Source of the DNA: Leisingera coralii
Lineage (GTDB): Bacteria > Pseudomonadota > Alphaproteobacteria > Rhodobacterales > Rhodobacteraceae
Length of the DNA stretch: 64,000 bases
Assembly (NCBI RefSeq): GCF_049056525.1
Contig: NZ_JBHUPT010000002.1
Coordinates: 1 to 64,000, forward strand
Direction of reading: 5' to 3'
Shown here: positions 24,368 through 33,712 of the stretch, one piece after another
Layout: the number at the start of each line of letters is the position of its first letter
How positions within the stretch are numbered: position 1 is the first letter of the stretch
Position numbers and translations under genes: made by a program
The notes under the pieces: model-generated
Seen by the model: the letters and a program-made list of their open reading frames with translations, nothing else
Databases searched by the model: none
Told to the model about the DNA's origin: nothing

Positions 24368-25177
24368 TCACATTTTCCTGTCTTGTCCCGAGAGGCCGGA
24401 AATCTTCTGCTCGATGGCCTCCAGCCGGCTCAGCACTTCGTCCCGGTAGGCATCGGTGCGCTCGCCTTCTTCTTCGTGGTGGGCATCCTGCATCGAATTC
24501 ACGATCAGGCCGACCAGCAGGTTTACCACCGCAAAGGTGGTGACCATGATAAAGGGCACGAAGAAGGCCCAGGCGTGGGGATGCACTTCCATCACCGGCC
24601 GCACGATGCCCATCGACCAGCTTTCCAGCGTCATGATCTGGAACAGAGAATAGGCGCTGCGGCCCAGATCGCCGAACCATTCCGGAAAGTCCTGGCCGAA
24701 CAGTTTGGTGGAGATCACCGCGCCGATGTAGAAGATGATTGCCATCAGCAGGAAGACCGAGCCCATGCCGGGCAGCGCGGTGATGAAGCCTTCAACCACG
24801 CGGCGCAGCCGCGGCGCCACCGAGATCACCCGCAGAACCCTCAGGATGCGCAGCGCCCGCAGCACCGACAGCCCCTGGGCACCCGGTGCCAGGGCGACAC
24901 CGACAATCACGAAATCAAACACGCTCCAGCCGCTCAGGAAAAACCGCAGCCGCCGGACATAGAGCTTGGCCAGGATCTCCACCACGAAGATCGACAGGCA
25001 GATATTGTCGATCAGATGGATCAGCCCGCCGGCCTTGGCCATGACTGCTGGCGACGTCTCCAGGCCCAGGGTCACCGCGTTGACCAGGATGACGGCGATG
25101 ATGAACCGGCCGAAAAGGTCACTGTCCAGAATCGCCGCCAGGCGTTGGTTTGGTGTCATCGCTTGGGTATCCGTCAT
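24368..25177 (-). CDS. Voltage-gated sodium channel (NaChBac/BacNav family)
   Basis: A 269-residue single-repeat channel that would assemble as a tetramer in the inner membrane. Segments S1-S6 are visible. S4 carries Arg107, 110, 113 and 116 at every third position (LRALRILRVLR), the voltage sensor. The pore filter is TLESWSM at 183-189, the sodium-selective EEEE-ring sequence of structurally studied bacterial channels. A C-terminal coiled coil (about 235-262) is typical and supports tetramer assembly. The gene starts 1 nt after rlmD-like stop, so it is co-transcribed with an RNA methyltransferase; in marine bacteria such channels aid motility and pH homeostasis. Confidence 0.95.
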   Translation of the reverse strand: MTDTQAMTPNQRLAAILDSDLFGRFIIAVILVNAVTLGLETSPAVMAKAGGLIHLIDNICLSIFVVEILAKLYVRRLRFFLSGWSVFDFVIVGVALAPGAQGLSVLRALRILRVLRVISVAPRLRRVVEGFITALPGMGSVFLLMAIIFYIGAVISTKLFGQDFPEWFGDLGRSAYSLFQIMTLESWSMGIVRPVMEVHPHAWAFFVPFIMVTTFAVVNLLVGLIVNSMQDAHHEEEGERTDAYRDEVLSRLEAIEQKISGLSGQDRKM

Positions 25178-25178
25178 T

Positions 25179-26426
25179 TCAGTCTTTCAGTGTAAACCGC
25201 GCAACCAGTTCGGTATGCGCTGACCAGCGGAACTGGTCAACGGCCTGGACCCAGTCAAGGCAATAGCCCGCCGCAACCAGTGTTTTTGCATCGCGGGCAA
25301 AGCTCACCGGGTTGCAGGAGACATAGGCGATCACCGGTGTGCGGGCCTTGGCCAGCTGCGCAACCTGCGCTTCGGCACCGGCCCGGGGCGGGTCGATCAC
25401 CGCCGCATCAAAGGCGGCGCCAAAGGGGTTCAGATCTTCGGGCAGCAGCGGGTTGCGGAACAGGTCGCGGGCTTCGGTGGTGACCTTCTTCAGCCCCTTG
25501 GCCTTGCGCCAGCCGGCATCCAGCGCCGCCACCATGCCGCGCTCGCCTTCCACCGCGTGCACCTCCGCGGTCTGCGCCAAAGGCAGCGCAAAGGTGCCGC
25601 AGCCGGCAAACAGATCGACGATCCGCTTGGCGCCCTTGGTGATTTCCAGCACACCGGCCAAGAGGGCTGCCTCGCCCTCCCGCGTGGCCTGCAGAAAGGC
25701 GCCGGGCGGCGGGCAGACCAAAGCCGGGCCAAAGGGTTGAACCGGCGGCTGCTCCATCGCGACCGGCTCGTCGTCCCAGGTCAGCCGGGCAATCCGGTGT
25801 TTCTCGGCCAGCTGCGCCAGCTCGATCCGCAACGGGCCGTCCAGCGGCTTGCCGTTCTTGACCAGCATGTCGAGGCCGGCTTCCGACGTGGTGACCGTCA
25901 CCGCCAGCGGCGTCTTGCGGCTGGCTCCGGCCAGGGCCAGCGCTTCCGCCACCGGAATGGCCGCCATCAGGGCGGGTTCCAGAAGCTGGCAATCAGGAAT
26001 CTCTGTGATCACGTCCGACGCCTGGCCGTGAAACCCGGCCATGGCGCCCTTCTTGGTGCGCCGCACTGCCAGCGTTGCGCGGCGGCGGGACCGGGCCGGC
26101 GAGGTGTGGATGGGGCGGAATTCCGTCTCCAGCCCCTGCGCGCTCAGGGCATTGCGCACCACCTCCGTCTTCCACTCCGCCACAAAGCTGTCGCTGGCGT
26201 GCTGCAGCTGGCAGCCGCCGCAGGATTTGTAGTGGCGGCAGGGCGGCTGCACCCGGTGTTCCGAAGGCGTCTCGATCCGGATGCCGGTCAAGCGGCTGCC
26301 CTCGGCAACGCCGCTGACAATTTCGCCCGGCAGGGTGCGCGGAGCAAACAGGGGGCCATCGGCCACGCCATCGCCCTGATGGCCCAGCCGGCTGATCGTT
26401 GCTGTGGTTCTGGCTGCGTCAGTCAT
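25179..26426 (-). CDS. RumA/TrmA-type RNA (uracil-5-)-methyltransferase
   Basis: A 415-residue SAM-dependent enzyme making m5U in rRNA or tRNA. Fe-S cysteines Cys63, Cys69 and Cys72 lie in CRHYKSCGGCQ, with a fourth in IPDCQLLEPA. The methyltransferase core has 'IVDLFAGCGTFALPLA' for SAM, and 'YVSCNPVSFARD' with catalytic Cys371. The N-terminal TRAM-like beta-barrel is short. The family cannot be split into RlmD, RlmC or TrmA by eye, so no symbol is given. The sodium channel gene follows after 1 nt. Confidence 0.93.
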   Translation of the reverse strand: MTDAARTTATISRLGHQGDGVADGPLFAPRTLPGEIVSGVAEGSRLTGIRIETPSEHRVQPPCRHYKSCGGCQLQHASDSFVAEWKTEVVRNALSAQGLETEFRPIHTSPARSRRRATLAVRRTKKGAMAGFHGQASDVITEIPDCQLLEPALMAAIPVAEALALAGASRKTPLAVTVTTSEAGLDMLVKNGKPLDGPLRIELAQLAEKHRIARLTWDDEPVAMEQPPVQPFGPALVCPPPGAFLQATREGEAALLAGVLEITKGAKRIVDLFAGCGTFALPLAQTAEVHAVEGERGMVAALDAGWRKAKGLKKVTTEARDLFRNPLLPEDLNPFGAAFDAAVIDPPRAGAEAQVAQLAKARTPVIAYVSCNPVSFARDAKTLVAAGYCLDWVQAVDQFRWSAHTELVARFTLKD

Positions 26427-26480
26427 GGCGGCTCAATAGCGCGGCACAGGGACCAGCAAAAGCAAAATGCGCCAGTCAGG

Positions 26481-28325
26481 TTATTCAGCCGCCGCCTGCT
26501 CCTCGTCTGTGCAGATGAAACCGCCGGACTGTCGCGCCCAGAACTGGGCGTAGAGGCCACCCCTGGCCAGCAATTCGTCGTGGCTGCCGCTTTCGGCAAC
26601 GCGGCCTTTCTCCATCACGATGATCCGGTCCATCTCGCTGAGCGTCGACAGCCGGTGAGCGATGGCCAGAACCGTCTTGCCTTCCATCACCCGGTGCAGC
26701 GCCGCCTGGATCGCGGCCTCAACCTCGGAGTCCAGTGCCGAGGTGGCTTCGTCCAGCACCAGAATGGGCGCGTCCTTGAGAATCGCGCGCGCCAGAGCAA
26801 TCCGCTGCCGCTGCCCGCCGGACAGTTTCACCCCGCGCTCGCCCAGAAAGGCATCATATCCGGTGCGGCCCTGCCCGTCCTCCAGCTCGGAGATGAACTC
26901 ATGCGCCTCAGCCTTCTGTGCCGCCGCGATCAGCTCTTCCTCAGAGGCATCCGGCCGCCCGTAGAGAATGTTCTCCCGCGCCGAGCGGTTGAACATTGCG
27001 GTTTCCTGGGTGACCATGCCGATCTGGCTGCGCAGAGAGTTCTGAGTGACAGTGGCAATATCCTGACCGTCGATCAGAATCCGGCCATTCTCCCCGTCAT
27101 AAAGCCTGAGCAGCAGCGACACGAGCGTGGACTTCCCCGCCCCCGAGGCCCCGACGATACCCAGCTTCTCGCCTGGATGAATGGTCAGGTCGATCCCCTG
27201 CACCCCGCCGACATCGCGGCCATAGGCAAACTCCACCTGGTCAAAGACGATCTCGCCTTCGCTGACCTGCAGCGGTTTGGCATCCGGCTTGTCCTCGACC
27301 CTGTCACGGACCGACAGGGTCTTCATGCCATTCTCGATCTCACCCACATTGGAATAGATCGCCATCAGCGTGAAGCTCACCCAGCCAGTCATCTGGGCAA
27401 TCCGGATCGAGACCGCGCCGGCCGCCACGATATCGCCTTCGGTCGCCGTGCCCGACTGCCACAGAAACAGCGTCGCGCCGATCAGCAGCACCGGCAGGAC
27501 ACCCGCGAGGCACATGAGGCAAAAGCGGAAGCTGGCGGAGAGGTAGCCGAAATGCAGTGACTTTTTCCGGAATTCGACCATCGCATCCTGGGCGGTGCGC
27601 TCCTCGTGGTCGGCATGGGCAAACAGCTTTACCGTCTTGATGTTGGTGATCGAGTCGACCACCTGTCCGGTCACCATCGCCCGCGCCCCGGCCCGCGTGC
27701 CGGAGCGTTTGCGGATGCGCGGCAGGAACCAGCGGATCAGCGCGAAATAGGCTATCAGCCAGACCAGAAACACCCCGGTGATGCGCCAGTCAATAGAGCC
27801 TAACAAGGCCAAAGAGCCCGCAAGAGACGCCAGCGCAAAGGCCACCACATTGATCATCTCAGTGGTCACGGAGGTGACGGCGGTTGCCGTCTGCATCTGT
27901 TTCTGAGCGATCCGGCCGGCAAAATCATCGTCAAAGAACCGCACCGACTGACCCAATGTCCAGCGGTTCAGCCGCGACAGCACCAGCGGGTTCACATTGG
28001 GCTGCACCACGATGGCGTTGGAGGCCGCAGACAGACCGAACAGCACCGGGCGCACAAACAGGAAAAAGCCCAGCGCCAATGCGATCACCGCGACATTGCC
28101 GGCTGAAAAGAACTGCTCCGGCCCGCTGGCGATGGCGGTGTCGATGACCATGCCCAGGATAAAGGCTGTGCCCGCCTCCATCCCGCCGGCCAGCGCGGAA
28201 AAGGCCGCCGCCAGCAGCAGCATCGGCCAGGCGCCGGCCAGACACCAGCGCAGGAAGGCCCCCAGCCGCTGCGGCGGCGGGCCCTCTGCCGGGCGAAAGG
28301 CGTCGATCAGGTTGCCTATGTTCAT
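26481..28325 (-). CDS. ABC exporter half-transporter B (permease-ATPase)
   Basis: A 614-residue type IV (MsbA/LmrA-like) half-exporter. About six membrane helices occupy residues 30-330. The ATPase domain has Walker A GASGAGKST, signature LSGGQRQR, and Walker B ILVLDEATSALDSE with catalytic Glu. The start is the ATG overlapping the upstream partner's stop as ATGA; 15 further upstream codons inside the partner are unlikely. Both partners have intact ATP sites. Likely substrates are lipids or drugs, but none can be assigned from sequence. Confidence 0.93.
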   Translation of the reverse strand: MNIGNLIDAFRPAEGPPPQRLGAFLRWCLAGAWPMLLLAAAFSALAGGMEAGTAFILGMVIDTAIASGPEQFFSAGNVAVIALALGFFLFVRPVLFGLSAASNAIVVQPNVNPLVLSRLNRWTLGQSVRFFDDDFAGRIAQKQMQTATAVTSVTTEMINVVAFALASLAGSLALLGSIDWRITGVFLVWLIAYFALIRWFLPRIRKRSGTRAGARAMVTGQVVDSITNIKTVKLFAHADHEERTAQDAMVEFRKKSLHFGYLSASFRFCLMCLAGVLPVLLIGATLFLWQSGTATEGDIVAAGAVSIRIAQMTGWVSFTLMAIYSNVGEIENGMKTLSVRDRVEDKPDAKPLQVSEGEIVFDQVEFAYGRDVGGVQGIDLTIHPGEKLGIVGASGAGKSTLVSLLLRLYDGENGRILIDGQDIATVTQNSLRSQIGMVTQETAMFNRSARENILYGRPDASEEELIAAAQKAEAHEFISELEDGQGRTGYDAFLGERGVKLSGGQRQRIALARAILKDAPILVLDEATSALDSEVEAAIQAALHRVMEGKTVLAIAHRLSTLSEMDRIIVMEKGRVAESGSHDELLARGGLYAQFWARQSGGFICTDEEQAAAE

Positions 28326-30160
28326 TCTGCTGCCTCGATATTCAGGAAGCCGCCGGACTGGCGTGCCCAAAGCTGTGCATAAAGCCCCTGCGCCTGCAAT
28401 AGCGCCTCATGCGAGCCTTCTTCAACTATACGGCCCTGATCCATCACCAGGATACGGTCCATCTGCGCAATGGTGGACAGCCGGTGTGCAATGGCGATCA
28501 CCGTCTTGCCCTGCATCATCCCGTAAAGCGTTTCCTGAATCGCCGCCTCGACCTCGGAGTCCAGCGCCGAGGTGGCCTCGTCCAGCACCAGGATCGGCGC
28601 ATCTTTCAGGATCACCCGCGCCAACGTGACCCGCTGGCGCTGACCGCCGGACAGTTTCACCCCGCGCTCCCCCACGTGGGCGTCATAACCCTTGCGCCCC
28701 TGCGGGTCCTCCAGATCCAGAATGAACTCATGCGCCTGCGCCTGTTTGGCGGCGGCGATCATTTGTTCCTCTGTGGCATCCGGACGTCCATACAGCAGGT
28801 TGTCCCCCACGGAACGGTGCATCAGCGCGCTGTCCTGCTGGACCATGCCGATACGGCTGCGCAAGCTGTCCTGCGTTACCGCCCGGATGTCCTGGCCGTC
28901 GATCAGGATCTGGCCGCTTTCGGCGTCGTAGAACCGCAAGAGCAGCTTCACCAGGGTCGATTTTCCCGCGCCAGAGCGTCCGATCAGACCGATCTTCTCC
29001 CCCGGCTGGATGGTCAGGCTGATCCGGTCGAGTCCGCCGGCCTCGCGCCCGTAGTGGTGCGAGAGGTTGCGCAGTTCGATCTCCCCCTTGGTCAGCTTCA
29101 GCGGTTCCGCATTGGCGGCATCCACCAGGTCGATGGGCTGGGCAATGGTCTCCATCCCCTCGGCCACAACCCCCAGCTGGCGGAAAAAGGAGGTCAGCGC
29201 CCACATGATCCAGCCGGTCATCGCGTTGAGCCGCAGGGTCAGCGCCGTGGCTGCCGCCACCAGACCCACCGAGGCCGTGCCCTGCATCCACAGCATCACG
29301 GCCCAGCCGACCACGCCAACGATCAGCAGCCCGTTCAGCGTAACCAGCGTGGCATCCATGATGGTGAAGATGCGCATCTCTTTTTGGAACGTCTTGCGGG
29401 TGTTCTCGATTGCATCGCGGGCATAGGTCAGCTCCCGGTCGTGATGGGCGAACATCTTGACCGAGTGAATGTTGGAATAACTGTCAACCACCCGCCCCGT
29501 CACGGTGGAGCGCGCATCAGACGACGCCTGGCTGGCCGGGCCGACCCGCTTGACTGTCCACATCACCAGAAGCGCGTAGAGGACAAACCAGACCGCCAGA
29601 GGCAGCATCAGACGCACATCGGCAACCCACAGCAGCACTGCCGCACCCACCAGGTAGGCCAGCGAGAAGGTGATGGCGTCAAACACCTGAAAGACCACCT
29701 CGCCCGCAGCGGGCGGGGTTTGCATGATCCGGTTGGCAATCCGGCCGGCAAAATCGTTCTCGAACCAGCCCACCGACTGGCGCAGCACGTGCTTGTGCGC
29801 CCGCCAGCGGATCAGGGTGCCATAGTTCGGCAGGATGGCGTTGTTCAACAGCGCGACGTCCAGCAGCTGGATCACCGGACGCAGCAGCAGGATGAACAGG
29901 GCTACCAGGATCAGTTCGGTGCCATGCGCCTCCCAGACCTCGGACGGGGTGCCCGACATCAGGTCGACGATGCGGCCCATGTAGTAAATCAGCCCGACCT
30001 CAATCCCGGCGACCACCACCGACATCAGCGCAGTCAGGATAAAGACGGTTTTGAACGGCTTGGAATAGTCGCGCAGAAACGGCCACAGCCGCGTCGGAGG
30101 CGTGTTGGATTCCGGGTAGGCGCAATAAGGGTCAATGAGGTTTTCAAAAAAGCGAAACAT
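28322..30160 (-). CDS. ABC exporter half-transporter A (permease-ATPase)
   Basis: A 612-residue partner of the preceding entry with the same architecture. Walker A is GRSGAGKST, signature LSGGQRQR, Walker B ILVLDEATSALDSE. Near-identical ATPase C-termini ('RQSGGF' in both) show recent duplication, while the membrane domains differ, as in heterodimeric exporters. The N-terminus begins MFRFFENLIDPY, parallel to MNIGNLIDAF in the partner. Tight coupling by ATGA supports a heterodimer. The upstream 200 bp to cca hold the probable promoter but I see no clear one. Confidence 0.93.
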   Translation of the reverse strand: MFRFFENLIDPYCAYPESNTPPTRLWPFLRDYSKPFKTVFILTALMSVVVAGIEVGLIYYMGRIVDLMSGTPSEVWEAHGTELILVALFILLLRPVIQLLDVALLNNAILPNYGTLIRWRAHKHVLRQSVGWFENDFAGRIANRIMQTPPAAGEVVFQVFDAITFSLAYLVGAAVLLWVADVRLMLPLAVWFVLYALLVMWTVKRVGPASQASSDARSTVTGRVVDSYSNIHSVKMFAHHDRELTYARDAIENTRKTFQKEMRIFTIMDATLVTLNGLLIVGVVGWAVMLWMQGTASVGLVAAATALTLRLNAMTGWIMWALTSFFRQLGVVAEGMETIAQPIDLVDAANAEPLKLTKGEIELRNLSHHYGREAGGLDRISLTIQPGEKIGLIGRSGAGKSTLVKLLLRFYDAESGQILIDGQDIRAVTQDSLRSRIGMVQQDSALMHRSVGDNLLYGRPDATEEQMIAAAKQAQAHEFILDLEDPQGRKGYDAHVGERGVKLSGGQRQRVTLARVILKDAPILVLDEATSALDSEVEAAIQETLYGMMQGKTVIAIAHRLSTIAQMDRILVMDQGRIVEEGSHEALLQAQGLYAQLWARQSGGFLNIEAAE

Positions 30161-30374
30161 GCGGGTGCTCCAGGCGTTCGAGCAAATCGGAATACAGATG
30201 CAGACAGCGGGCGGCCCAAGGCTCCCACGTCAAACGGGGCAAGGTCTCAGGCGTTAGAGAAACCAGATCCCGTAATACATCAGCATTCCTCCGTCATGTG
30301 GTGGCTGCCCTATGGGTACGCAAGATTTGCCGTTTTGTCACCCCCAAAGGTTGTGACGCTGCTGACACTCCTTG

Positions 30375-31526
30375 TCAGCGGAGAGTGTTCAGCAGCTCTT
30401 CGCGGCTGAGGGTGAACCCCGACGCGATCCAGTCCGCTTCCAGTTTCTTTACCGCGGCACCCAGTGCCGGCCCTCGCAGATCCGGCAGCAGATCCCGGGA
30501 TTTCACCGGGAAAACTGCCTCCGCGCCCAGCGCGATTTCAGTCTCTAAATCAGGGAAAAACGGCTGTTCCAGCAGCGCAGCGCGCAACAGCAGTGCATCC
30601 AGCGCTTTCTCCGTGCCGAGCCGGTATCCCAGCTCCCCTGCCCCCGCGGTGCCGGTTGCGGCTTCCCGGATTGCTTTCAGATGTGAGGCCTTCGCCTTGC
30701 TCAGCCGCAGGGCCTCCTGCAGGCCCTCGCCGCCCAGCGCGGCAAGACGGCGGATGCCGGACGCCGGACGCCCCGCCTCCAGATGAATTAGCGGTGCCAG
30801 GGCGCGGTCATCGGCACCAGGCAGAATTTGAGCCAGAACGCCAACCTGCCTCATTGCCGCAACAGACGGCGCAGGATTTGGGGCCGACAGCAGCTTCAGC
30901 AACTCTGCCCCGACGCGCTCCTTGGACAGCGAGGCCAGCCCGTCCAGGTTGGCCGCAATCGCCGCCAGCGCGTCCGGATCAAAGCCCTCTGTGTGATCAC
31001 CGTACCAGGCGTGAAAGCGGAAATAGCGCAAGCTGCGCAGGTAATCCTCCCGGATGCGGTTTTCCGCGGTGCCGATGAACCGCACCCGGCGCTTGGTCAG
31101 ATCCGCCAGGCCGCCCAGCGGGTCGACCACTTCCCCGTCCGGGCGCGCATAAATCGCGTTCATGGTGAAATCGCGGCGGTGGGCGTCTTCGGCGATATCG
31201 GTTGAAAACGCCACCACGGCCCGGCGGCCATCGGTCGCCACATCCTTGCGGAAGGTGGTGATCTCATGCGGGATGCCGTTCTTGACCAGCGTCACGGTGC
31301 CGTGGTCGATCCCGGTCGGCACCGCCTTGATCCCGGCGCGGGCGGCCAGCTCCATCACCTGTTCGGGCCGCGCATCAGTGGCGATATCCATATCGGAGAC
31401 CGGCTCGCACAGCAGTGAATTGCGCACGCAGCCGCCGACAAAGAGCACCTGCGCCCCCTCCGCGGTGACAGCCTCGCATACCGCCTGAGTTGCCTTGTTC
31501 TTCAGCCAGGGCTGGTCAATCCGCAT
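30375..31526 (-). CDS. cca: CCA-adding tRNA nucleotidyltransferase (class II)
   Basis: Adds or repairs the 3' CCA end of tRNA. The nucleotidyltransferase core has VGGCVRNSLL and the DXD pair Asp45/Asp47, then the 'EITTFRKDV' and 'RRDFTMNAIY' signatures and the head-domain 'RIREDYLRSLRYFRFHA'. With 383 residues and no HD domain it belongs to the shorter alphaproteobacterial type. The ATG overlaps the Nudix stop by one base (TGATG), so it is coupled to the Nudix gene; an upstream alternative start would reach 18 codons into that gene. A poly(A) polymerase role cannot be ruled out by eye. Confidence 0.93.
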   Translation of the reverse strand: MRIDQPWLKNKATQAVCEAVTAEGAQVLFVGGCVRNSLLCEPVSDMDIATDARPEQVMELAARAGIKAVPTGIDHGTVTLVKNGIPHEITTFRKDVATDGRRAVVAFSTDIAEDAHRRDFTMNAIYARPDGEVVDPLGGLADLTKRRVRFIGTAENRIREDYLRSLRYFRFHAWYGDHTEGFDPDALAAIAANLDGLASLSKERVGAELLKLLSAPNPAPSVAAMRQVGVLAQILPGADDRALAPLIHLEAGRPASGIRRLAALGGEGLQEALRLSKAKASHLKAIREAATGTAGAGELGYRLGTEKALDALLLRAALLEQPFFPDLETEIALGAEAVFPVKSRDLLPDLRGPALGAAVKKLEADWIASGFTLSREELLNTLR

Positions 31527-32155
31527 CAGCTTTCCATCCGTGCCGCAAAGCCGCGCAGCATCCGCGCGGTGGCGCCCCAAATGTAATAGGGCCCATAGGG
31601 TACGGTATAATAGCGCCGGCGGGTACCGCGCCAGCGGCGCGATTCGATAATGTAGTTTTCGGTGTCCAGAACGTGTCTTAGCGGCACGGAAAAGACTTCG
31701 GCCACTTCCCCTGCTTCCGGGCGCGCAGCGAACTCTTCCCGGATCAGCGCAACCACAGGAGTCACGGAGAAGCCGGTCACCGTTTCATGCTCCGGCAGGC
31801 AGCCGAGGATCTCAGGCAGGTCCTGCGGCAGGCCGATTTCCTCCCAGGCCTCGCGCAGGGCAGCGGCGCAGGCGTCCTTGTCGCCCGCATCCACCTTGCC
31901 GCCGGGAAAGGCGATCTGGCCCGGGTGGTGTTTGAGCGCCGAGGACCGTTTTGTCAGGATCAGCCGGGGCGCGCCAGACGCGATGGAGACCGGCACCAGC
32001 ACGCCGGCATCCCGCAGCTTGCGCCCCTCCGGGAGTACTGTGCCGGGGTTGAGATCGAAGTCGGAGGAGCCGCCGCCCTGAAGCTTCAGCGCGGCGGTGA
32101 TGGTTCCGATGAGATCCTGCGCGGCCTCACTCACTGGGCGGGTTTTCCGCATCAA
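31526..32155 (-). CDS. CoA pyrophosphatase-like Nudix hydrolase
   Basis: A 209-residue Nudix protein with the box GGKVDAGDKDACAAALREAWEEIGL (about 86-110 in two halves around REAWEE). The preceding 'LTKRSSALKHHPGQIAFPGG' is the NuCoA signature of the NudL/CoA-diphosphatase branch, acting on CoA and its derivatives. The reading frame overlaps hslO by 29 nt if it starts at 32155 or 32152 (MM). A GTG at 32134 would reduce the overlap to 8 nt; neither has a strong ribosome site. It is coupled downstream to cca. Confidence 0.88.
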   Translation of the reverse strand: MMRKTRPVSEAAQDLIGTITAALKLQGGGSSDFDLNPGTVLPEGRKLRDAGVLVPVSIASGAPRLILTKRSSALKHHPGQIAFPGGKVDAGDKDACAAALREAWEEIGLPQDLPEILGCLPEHETVTGFSVTPVVALIREEFAARPEAGEVAEVFSVPLRHVLDTENYIIESRRWRGTRRRYYTVPYGPYYIWGATARMLRGFAARMES

Positions 32156-33113
32156 ACCCCAGCGACGCGGGGTCCAGATCGTAATGCGCGCCGCAGAACT
32201 GGCAGTCCGCGGTCACCCGGCCGTCGTCCGTGGTCATCTTCTCAATGTCCTTGGCGGAGTAGATCGACAGGCTTTGGCGCACGCGGTCTTCCGAGCAGGT
32301 GCAACCGAAACGCACCGGCTGGAAGTCGTAGACCCGCGGTTGTTCCTCGTGAAACAATCTGACCAGCAGGTCGGCGGGGGTAACCGACGGGCCGATCAGT
32401 TCCAGATCTTCCACCGTGTTCAGCAGCATGGTGACCCGGTTCCAGTTCTCTTCTTCGTCCCCCGTCACCAGATCGGAGGCCTGCAGAACGTCGCCCGTCC
32501 CTTCTCCTTGGGCCGCGAAGGGCGACGCCTTTGGCATGCTCTGCAGCATCACGCCGCCTGCGCGCCAATGCTCGGGCACGCCGGGTTCGGCCGATTTTCC
32601 AAAGCTCAGCTTGAACATGGTGGGCAGCTGTTCGGACTGGGCGAAATAAGCCTCGGCGCAGGCGCTCAGCGAGCCTTGGGCCAGCGGGGTGATGCCCTGG
32701 TAAGGCTGGGTACCGTTGCCCTGGTCGATGAGGATCGCGAAATATCCTTCGCCCACCTGCTCGAACGGATCGCCATCGGTCAGGCGGTCGCGGTCAAAGC
32801 TGGCATAGGCGCGGATCTGGCCGATCTCGCCCTCTTTCTGCGGCGCGTAATAGTCGGTGGCGATCATCCGCACCGCGCCCTTGGACTGCACCTGCAGCGA
32901 CAGTTTCCAGCGCAGAGAGATGGTCTGGCCGATGAGCGCCGTCAGCAGCGCCATCTCGGCGACCAGTGCCTCGACCGCCGGTGGGTAGTCGTGCTGTTTC
33001 AGGATTCCATCCAGCACGCCGTCCAGCCGCGCCACGCGGCCGCGCATGTCGGATACATCAAGCTGGAAGGGCAGGACGGTGTCGTCCCACGCGATTTTCG
33101 AACCAATGGTCAT
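32127..33113 (-). CDS. hslO: Hsp33 redox-regulated chaperone
   Basis: A 328-residue cytoplasmic holdase activated by oxidation. The C-terminal zinc switch is complete: CTC in FGCTCSEDRVRQ and CQFC in TADCQFCGAHYDLD, i.e. CXC...CXXC. The family core 'GRVARLDGVLDGILKQHDYPP' is near the N-terminus, 'MLQSMP' and 'EDLELIGP' later. First gene of an hslO-Nudix-cca unit; the start is 77 nt from the divergent Nudix gene. Confidence 0.95.
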   Translation of the reverse strand: MTIGSKIAWDDTVLPFQLDVSDMRGRVARLDGVLDGILKQHDYPPAVEALVAEMALLTALIGQTISLRWKLSLQVQSKGAVRMIATDYYAPQKEGEIGQIRAYASFDRDRLTDGDPFEQVGEGYFAILIDQGNGTQPYQGITPLAQGSLSACAEAYFAQSEQLPTMFKLSFGKSAEPGVPEHWRAGGVMLQSMPKASPFAAQGEGTGDVLQASDLVTGDEEENWNRVTMLLNTVEDLELIGPSVTPADLLVRLFHEEQPRVYDFQPVRFGCTCSEDRVRQSLSIYSAKDIEKMTTDDGRVTADCQFCGAHYDLDPASLGFDAENPPSE

Positions 33114-33190
33114 GGGGTTTCCTTACGCGCCGGGGATTGGCATACCGGGGCTATATAGGAGAAATGACACTGGAGTGAAGGGGCCGGCCC

Positions 33191-33634
33191 GTGATCAGAC
33201 GTTTTGGCGACACGCCGCAAAAGGGCCAGCACTACCGGGTGCGGCCGGGAGCCTATGCGCTGCTGCCGCGCGACGGCAAGCTGCTGATCACCTGTCAGTA
33301 TGACCCCCACCCCGACCTGCAGCTGCCGGGCGGCGGCATCGATCCGGGCGAATCACCGATCCCAGCCCTGCACCGCGAAGTATATGAGGAAACCGGCTGG
33401 AAGATCTCCGCCCCGCGCAAGCTGGGCGTATTCCGGCGTTTTGCCTATATGCCTGAATACGATTTGTGGGCCGAGAAGCTGTGCCACATCTACATGGCCC
33501 GGCCGCTGCGCCGGATTGGCCCGCCGCTGGAGGACGGGCATGAGGCGCTGTGGATGGACCCGCAGGAGGCTTGTATCCGGCTGGGCAACGCCGGCGACCG
33601 TCATTTTGCAGCCCGGCTGGCAGCGCGCCTTTGA
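33191..33634 (+). CDS. Nudix hydrolase, unknown substrate
   Basis: A 147-residue Nudix protein with the box G48 to W70 (GGIDPGESPIPALHREVYEETGW across two halves), including REVYEE. 'DLQLPGGGIDPGES' differs from the MutT and NudL types. The initiation codon is GTG, preceded by GGAGTGAAGGGG. It diverges from hslO and stands alone. Substrate cannot be predicted; ADP-ribose or nucleoside diphosphates are typical for this length. Confidence 0.88.
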   Translation: MIRRFGDTPQKGQHYRVRPGAYALLPRDGKLLITCQYDPHPDLQLPGGGIDPGESPIPALHREVYEETGWKISAPRKLGVFRRFAYMPEYDLWAEKLCHIYMARPLRRIGPPLEDGHEALWMDPQEACIRLGNAGDRHFAARLAARL

Positions 33635-33712
33635 GGTCTTCCTGAGCCATCAGCAGAAAATAAAATATCCCAGCCGCGGCCGGGACAGGATCAGCCAGCA
33701 GATGGTTCTGGT

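Noticed and set aside
30296..30409. Short frame starting MWWLPYGYARF before cca
   Set aside because: No ribosome site and it runs into the cca 3' end on the other strand.
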